Shown one piece after another: positions 60,459-64,000 of a DNA stretch of 64,000 nt; the first letter of the stretch is position 1; every line of letters begins with the position of its first letter. This DNA is from Leptolyngbya ohadii IS1 (lineage in GTDB: Bacteria; Cyanobacteriota; Cyanobacteriia; Elainellales; Elainellaceae). The notes under the pieces were generated by a model. It had not been told where the DNA came from and did no database searches. It saw nothing but the letters and a program-made list of their open reading frames with translations. Where the stretch lies: positions 1,004,530 to 1,068,529 of the forward strand of contig NZ_NKFP01000006.1 of assembly GCF_002215035.1 (NCBI RefSeq), given 5' to 3'. The position numbers and the translations under genes were made by a program.

Positions 60459-62762
60459 ATGACGACTTCAGCGGACCAAACCAAACCAACTTCCCAGTCC
60501 TCATCGTCTGCTGCCGCCAGACAACCCTTCCGTCCCCAAACCACGACCCTGATTCTGCTGGGAATTGTCCTGCTGTCGGGGGCAATCGTGGCGGGCTGGT
60601 TTACCGGGCAGGGCACCATTAGCCGCATTTTTACCCAGCTGAATGCCTTGCAAAATCAGCCTCCGCTCTGGCTGGAAGTGCCGATGGTGGCAGGGGGCTA
60701 TCTGCTGTTTCCCACGGTGGCGCTGTTTGCGATCGTCCTGGTGGTCACAAAAATTTCGCCCCAGCCCCGGTTCTGGTCGCGGGTAACGGTCGTGGGAATC
60801 CTGCTGGCGTTGACGGTGCGCTATCTGCTGTGGCGATCGCTGACGACGCTGAATGTGAGTACGCCGATGAATGGGGTATTCAGTCTGGGACTCTTCTTTC
60901 TGGAATTACTCATGCTGGTTAGCAGCACGATTCAGCTTTTCCTAATGCTGCGGGTGCGCGATCGGCGGCGGGAGGCGGACTGGTTGGCAATGGATGTGAT
61001 GGAGGGCAGATACCAGCCCACAGTGGACATCATGATCCCCACCTACAACGAGCCGGATTTTATTCTGCGACGGACGGTGATTGGCTGCCAAGCGATCGAC
61101 TATGCCCACAAGAAAATTTATTTGCTGGACGATACGCGCCGCCCAGAAATCAAAAAACTGGCGGAGGAGTTGGGCTGTGAGTATCTGACGCGCCCGGATA
61201 ACCGATTTGCCAAGGCGGGGAATTTGAACCATGCGATCGGGCAGACTCACGGGGATCTGATTGTGGTGTTCGATGCGGATTTTGTGCCCACGCGGAATTT
61301 CCTGGTTCGCACCGTTGGCTTTTTCCAGAATCCCGAAGTTGCCCTGGTGCAGACGCCCCAAAGTTTTTACAATGCAGACCCGATCGCCCGCAATCTGGGA
61401 CTGGAGGATGTTCTGACGCCAGAAGAAGAGGTGTTTTATCGCCAAATTCAGCCGATTCGCGACGGGGCGGGCAGCGTCATTTGCTCCGGGACATCCTTTG
61501 CAGTGCGGCGCAGTGCCCTGGAAAGTATGGGCGGTTTTGTGACCGACTCCCTCAGCGAGGACTACTTTACGGGGATTCGTCTGTCGGCGCAGGGCTATCG
61601 CCTCGTCTATCTGGATGAGAAATTAAGTGCCGGACTCGCCGCCGAAAATATTTCTGCCCATGCGGTGCAGCGGTTGCGCTGGGCAAGGGGAACGCTCCAG
61701 GCATTTTTTATCAAGGCAAATCCGCTCACAATTCCGGGACTCAATCCGATTCAGCGATTGGCTCACCTGGAAGGCTTGCTGCACTGGTTTACCAGCATTT
61801 CCAGAGTCGGATTTTTGCTGATGCCCCTTGCCTATTCCTTCCTGGGCGTGATTCCGCTCCGAGCCACTGCCTCAGAATTGCTCTATTTCTTCCTGCCCTA
61901 CTATCTGGTGCAGCTTTCCGTCTTTTCCTGGCTGAATTATCGATCGCGTTCCGCCCTCCTTTCCGATATCTATTCCCTGGTGCTGTGCTTTCCCCTGGCT
62001 CTGACCGTGATTCAGGTGATGCTAAACCCGTTCTCTAAGGGATTCAAAGTTACGCCCAAGGGAACTTCTAGCGATCGATTCTCGTTTAACTGGAATCTGG
62101 CTTGGCCCCTCGTCATTTTGTTTATCACCACGGCAATTAGCCTCTGGGTTAACTTTGGTCTCTGTATGCTCAAGGGAGCCTGGATGGACACCGTGCCGCC
62201 GGAAGTTGCGATCCAGGCAAAGGGCATTGGCTTGGGCTGGATCTGGAGTACCTACAACCTGATCATGCTGGGGATTGCGCTGCTGATTTTATTAGATGTG
62301 CCGCGTCCCTGTATCTACGAATGGTTTAACCTGCATCGCACCGCCCGAATTTCGCTCAGCGATCGCGGCATCGAACGTAATTTTTGGGGCACGACCACCA
62401 TGATCTCCGAAGTGGGCGCGGAGGTTGCCCTAACTCAGATTGATTTCCCCACGCCCCACGAAGGCGAAATCTTACCTGTGACGATCGAAATCCTGGAGCA
62501 TCATCTGATTCTGAACGGTCGCGTCTCTCAGGTGACGCAGCAGCCCGATTATCTGGCAGTCCGGGTAACGTTTGAGCAGGTGACTTTGCCCCAGCAGCGA
62601 TCGCTCGTAGAACTGCTGTTTTGCCGTCCGGGACAGTGGAAACGCCGTACTTCGCCGGGAGAATTTGAATCGCTGGTGCTGCTGTTTAGAATTCTGCTGC
62701 GTCCGAAGGTGCTGTTCGATCGGAATGCGGATGTGAGTGCGGTGTCTGTGGCGCAAGTCTAA
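60459..62762 (+). CDS. Cellulose synthase-like glycosyltransferase (BcsA type)
   Basis: A 767-residue processive GT2. Two N-terminal helices and a pair preceding the catalytic domain give way to a GT-A core with TYNEPDFILRRTV, LLDDTRRPEI (D), VFDADFVPTRNF (D-x-D), LSEDYFTGIRL (third Asp) and the Q-x-x-R-W signature QRLRWARGTLQ. Five or six helices form the C-terminal channel. The last 130 residues resemble a PilZ domain (LHRTARISLSDRG, then MISEVGAEVAL), although the usual R-x-x-x-R motif is incomplete, so c-di-GMP binding is uncertain. The RBS is AGGAG. No bcsB or accessory genes adjoin. Confidence 0.85.
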   Translation: MTTSADQTKPTSQSSSSAAARQPFRPQTTTLILLGIVLLSGAIVAGWFTGQGTISRIFTQLNALQNQPPLWLEVPMVAGGYLLFPTVALFAIVLVVTKISPQPRFWSRVTVVGILLALTVRYLLWRSLTTLNVSTPMNGVFSLGLFFLELLMLVSSTIQLFLMLRVRDRRREADWLAMDVMEGRYQPTVDIMIPTYNEPDFILRRTVIGCQAIDYAHKKIYLLDDTRRPEIKKLAEELGCEYLTRPDNRFAKAGNLNHAIGQTHGDLIVVFDADFVPTRNFLVRTVGFFQNPEVALVQTPQSFYNADPIARNLGLEDVLTPEEEVFYRQIQPIRDGAGSVICSGTSFAVRRSALESMGGFVTDSLSEDYFTGIRLSAQGYRLVYLDEKLSAGLAAENISAHAVQRLRWARGTLQAFFIKANPLTIPGLNPIQRLAHLEGLLHWFTSISRVGFLLMPLAYSFLGVIPLRATASELLYFFLPYYLVQLSVFSWLNYRSRSALLSDIYSLVLCFPLALTVIQVMLNPFSKGFKVTPKGTSSDRFSFNWNLAWPLVILFITTAISLWVNFGLCMLKGAWMDTVPPEVAIQAKGIGLGWIWSTYNLIMLGIALLILLDVPRPCIYEWFNLHRTARISLSDRGIERNFWGTTTMISEVGAEVALTQIDFPTPHEGEILPVTIEILEHHLILNGRVSQVTQQPDYLAVRVTFEQVTLPQQRSLVELLFCRPGQWKRRTSPGEFESLVLLFRILLRPKVLFDRNADVSAVSVAQV

Positions 62763-62805
62763 TGCAGTAAACTATATCGATGTAGCGCGATCGGAGAGTG
62801 GAACC

Positions 62806-63285
62806 TTGCTAGACGAACAGGCAAAGAAAACAATGCTGCGGAAAATTCCCCACGGACTCTACATCTGCGGAGTCAAGGACGGGGAAGAGGTCAACGGCTT
62901 TACCGCAAGCTGGGTGATGCAGGGTTCGTTTCAGCCGCCGCTGGTGATCAACTGCGTCAAGCAGGACTCCAAATCCCACGCCATGATTCAGTCCAGCCAG
63001 GTCTTTGCGCTAAGTATTCTGGAAGCCGGACAGAAGGAACTGGCGCAGAAGTTTTTTAAGCCGCAGCGACGGGTCGGCAACAAGTTTGAGGACGTGGAAT
63101 TCTACCTGGGCGAAACGGGCTGCCCCATCATTTCCGATACGCTGGGCTATGTGGAATGCCGTGTTGTGGGTTCCGTTGAGCAGGGCGATCACACCGTTTT
63201 TGTCGGTGAAGTGATTGCGGCGGGGGTACATCGCGAGGGTGATCCGCTCCTCCTGGAAAGCACAGGCTGGCAGTACGGTGGCTAG
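62806..63285 (+). CDS. Flavin reductase-like FMN-binding protein
   Basis: A 160-residue protein of the flavin reductase superfamily. Family blocks are MLRKIPHGLYICGVKDGEEVNGF (divided in the fold), TASWVMQGSFQPPLVINC, FALSILEAGQKELAQKFF, and DTLGYVECRVVGSVEQGDHTVFVGEVIAAGV. It resembles the reductase domain at the C-terminus of cyanobacterial flavodiiron proteins but is free-standing. The start assigned is TTG at 62806 with GGAG upstream, giving the family-like LDEQAKKTMLRKIP. An ATG at 62737 overlaps the preceding gene by 26 bases. Confidence 0.82.
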   Translation: MLDEQAKKTMLRKIPHGLYICGVKDGEEVNGFTASWVMQGSFQPPLVINCVKQDSKSHAMIQSSQVFALSILEAGQKELAQKFFKPQRRVGNKFEDVEFYLGETGCPIISDTLGYVECRVVGSVEQGDHTVFVGEVIAAGVHREGDPLLLESTGWQYGG

Positions 63286-63300
63286 GCGCAGAGGGAAGAG

Positions 63301-63651
63301 ATGCCATTAATTAAAGTTCAAACCTCCGTTGCCTCCCCCGATCGCCCGGAGGTGGAAGCGATGCTCAAGCAGTTGTCCTCCAGTCTGGCAAAGCATCTGG
63401 GCAAGCCGGAATCCTATGTGATGACTGCCTTTGAACCCGATGTTGCCATGACCTTTGCAGGCACCACCGATCCGGTTTGCTACATCGAAATCAAGAGCGT
63501 GGGCACGATGAGTCCAATGCAGACTAAATCGATGAGCCAGGAATTTTGTACCCAGGTTCAGGAGAGTCTCGGTGTTCCCACCAACCGCACCTACATCGAA
63601 TTTGCCGATGCAAAAGGGGCAATGTGGGGCTGGAATGGCTCGACGTTCTGA
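63301..63651 (+). CDS. MIF-like (macrophage migration inhibitory factor superfamily) protein
   Basis: A 116-residue protein with the MIF/tautomerase fold. The catalytic Pro lies at position 2 after the initiator Met (MPLIKVQTSV), and family strands are SYVMTAFEPDVAMTFAG, CYIEIKSVG and GVPTNRTYIEFADAKGAMWGWNGSTF, typical of MIF homologues. Phenylpyruvate or D-dopachrome tautomerase activity is possible. It follows the flavin reductase by 16 bp and is likely co-transcribed. Confidence 0.9.
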   Translation: MPLIKVQTSVASPDRPEVEAMLKQLSSSLAKHLGKPESYVMTAFEPDVAMTFAGTTDPVCYIEIKSVGTMSPMQTKSMSQEFCTQVQESLGVPTNRTYIEFADAKGAMWGWNGSTF

Positions 63652-63794
63652 CCTCAAAACCCAACAATCCCACCTGATGTAGAACCTGATCGCCCAAAGC
63701 GCCTGCTACACTCTGTATGGTTAAGCTTTGTAACGGAACGAGCGCACCGTTATTCTGATAGGGACTCCGGTAGGGATATGAGTAGGGGGAATTC

Positions 63795-64000
63795 ATGCTG
63801 AAGGCTTTGCTGTTTGACCTGGACGGAACGATCGCGGATACCGATCCGGTTCACTATCAGAACTGGCAGGCAATCCTGCTGCCCTTTGGCATTACGATCG
63901 ATCGCCCCACCTATCGCACCCAGTTTAGCGGCAGACGCAATCAGGAAATCGTGCCGGAGATTTTGCCGCAGCTCTCGATCGCCGAAGGAGACGAACTGGG
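63795..64000 (+). CDS. HAD family hydrolase (beta-phosphoglucomutase-like), cut by the window end
   Basis: The first 68 codons of a haloacid dehalogenase-type phosphatase or mutase. The start has TAGGGGGA upstream. Motif I is LLFDLDGTIADTDPVHYQNW, with nucleophile Asp and acid Asp two residues on; the cap region follows (FGITIDRPTYRTQFSGRRNQEI), as in beta-phosphoglucomutase and its relatives. The rest lies beyond position 64000. Confidence 0.88.
   Translation, partial: MLKALLFDLDGTIADTDPVHYQNWQAILLPFGITIDRPTYRTQFSGRRNQEIVPEILPQLSIAEGDEL

Noticed and set aside
60260-60622. 120-codon frame before the cellulose-synthase-like gene
   Set aside because: It overlaps the real gene in another frame and has no family features or good ribosome site.

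Overview
The window is a piece of a cyanobacterial chromosome. It encodes photosystem II factor Psb28, the aerobic Mg-protoporphyrin monomethyl ester cyclase AcsF, a GUN4-domain protein and several membrane families known mainly from cyanobacteria (DUF4079, DUF4359, DUF3352). The HIP1 octamer GCGATCGC recurs throughout. GC is moderate, genes lie on both strands in short runs, and there is no heterocyst locus. This fits a filamentous Leptolyngbya-type organism, but the genus is an inference.

Layout. 0-8 kb: a decayed IS200-type transposase fragment, a secreted FG-GAP/RTX protein, a GAF histidine kinase, a GMC oxidoreductase and a protein with a TIR-like nucleotide-binding motif. 8-16 kb: a sugar-type ABC ATPase, an OmpR-type regulator, CGFS glutaredoxin and BolA, a subtilisin-fold protein without its catalytic triad, moaB with a broken 5' end, and psb28. 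16-25 kb: a beta-helix/SLH protein, a Rad52-like annealing protein, tRNA-His, panB, pheS and lysC. 25-31 kb: an Rpn-type nuclease beside a caspase/EF-hand/GUN4 fusion, then a DUF3352 protein. 31-35 kb: a cobalt/nickel ECF transporter (cbiM, a PDGLE protein, cbiQ, cbiO) followed by a secreted cupredoxin. 35-43 kb: an ABC exporter, a 46-residue protein, a DUF4145 protein, initiator tRNA, acsF, an AMIN-domain amidase and lnt. 44-50 kb: a lipoprotein of beta-lactamase fold without its active site, an acidic-tail membrane protein, a kinase N-lobe pseudokinase and fumC. 51-59 kb: a TRIC-type channel, a VOC protein and a minus-strand polysaccharide-export operon (Wzm permease, Wzt ATPase, SAM methyltransferase, two glycosyltransferase genes). 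60-64 kb: a cellulose-synthase-like enzyme, a flavin reductase, a MIF-like tautomerase and a HAD hydrolase cut by the window end.

Three patterns run across the window. (1) At least seventeen loci carry short tandem repeats with units of 11-16 bp and a different sequence at each locus. Units inside genes are all 12 or 15 bp and stay in frame; units in spacers are often 11, 14 or 16 bp. (2) Three proteins keep an enzyme fold but have lost the catalytic residues (subtilisin, class C beta-lactamase, Ser/Thr kinase). (3) Two genes, moaB and the pseudokinase, read correctly only if one base is added to a C homopolymer, which means either sequencing error or slippage. No CRISPR array, rRNA operon, intact insertion sequence or prophage was seen.
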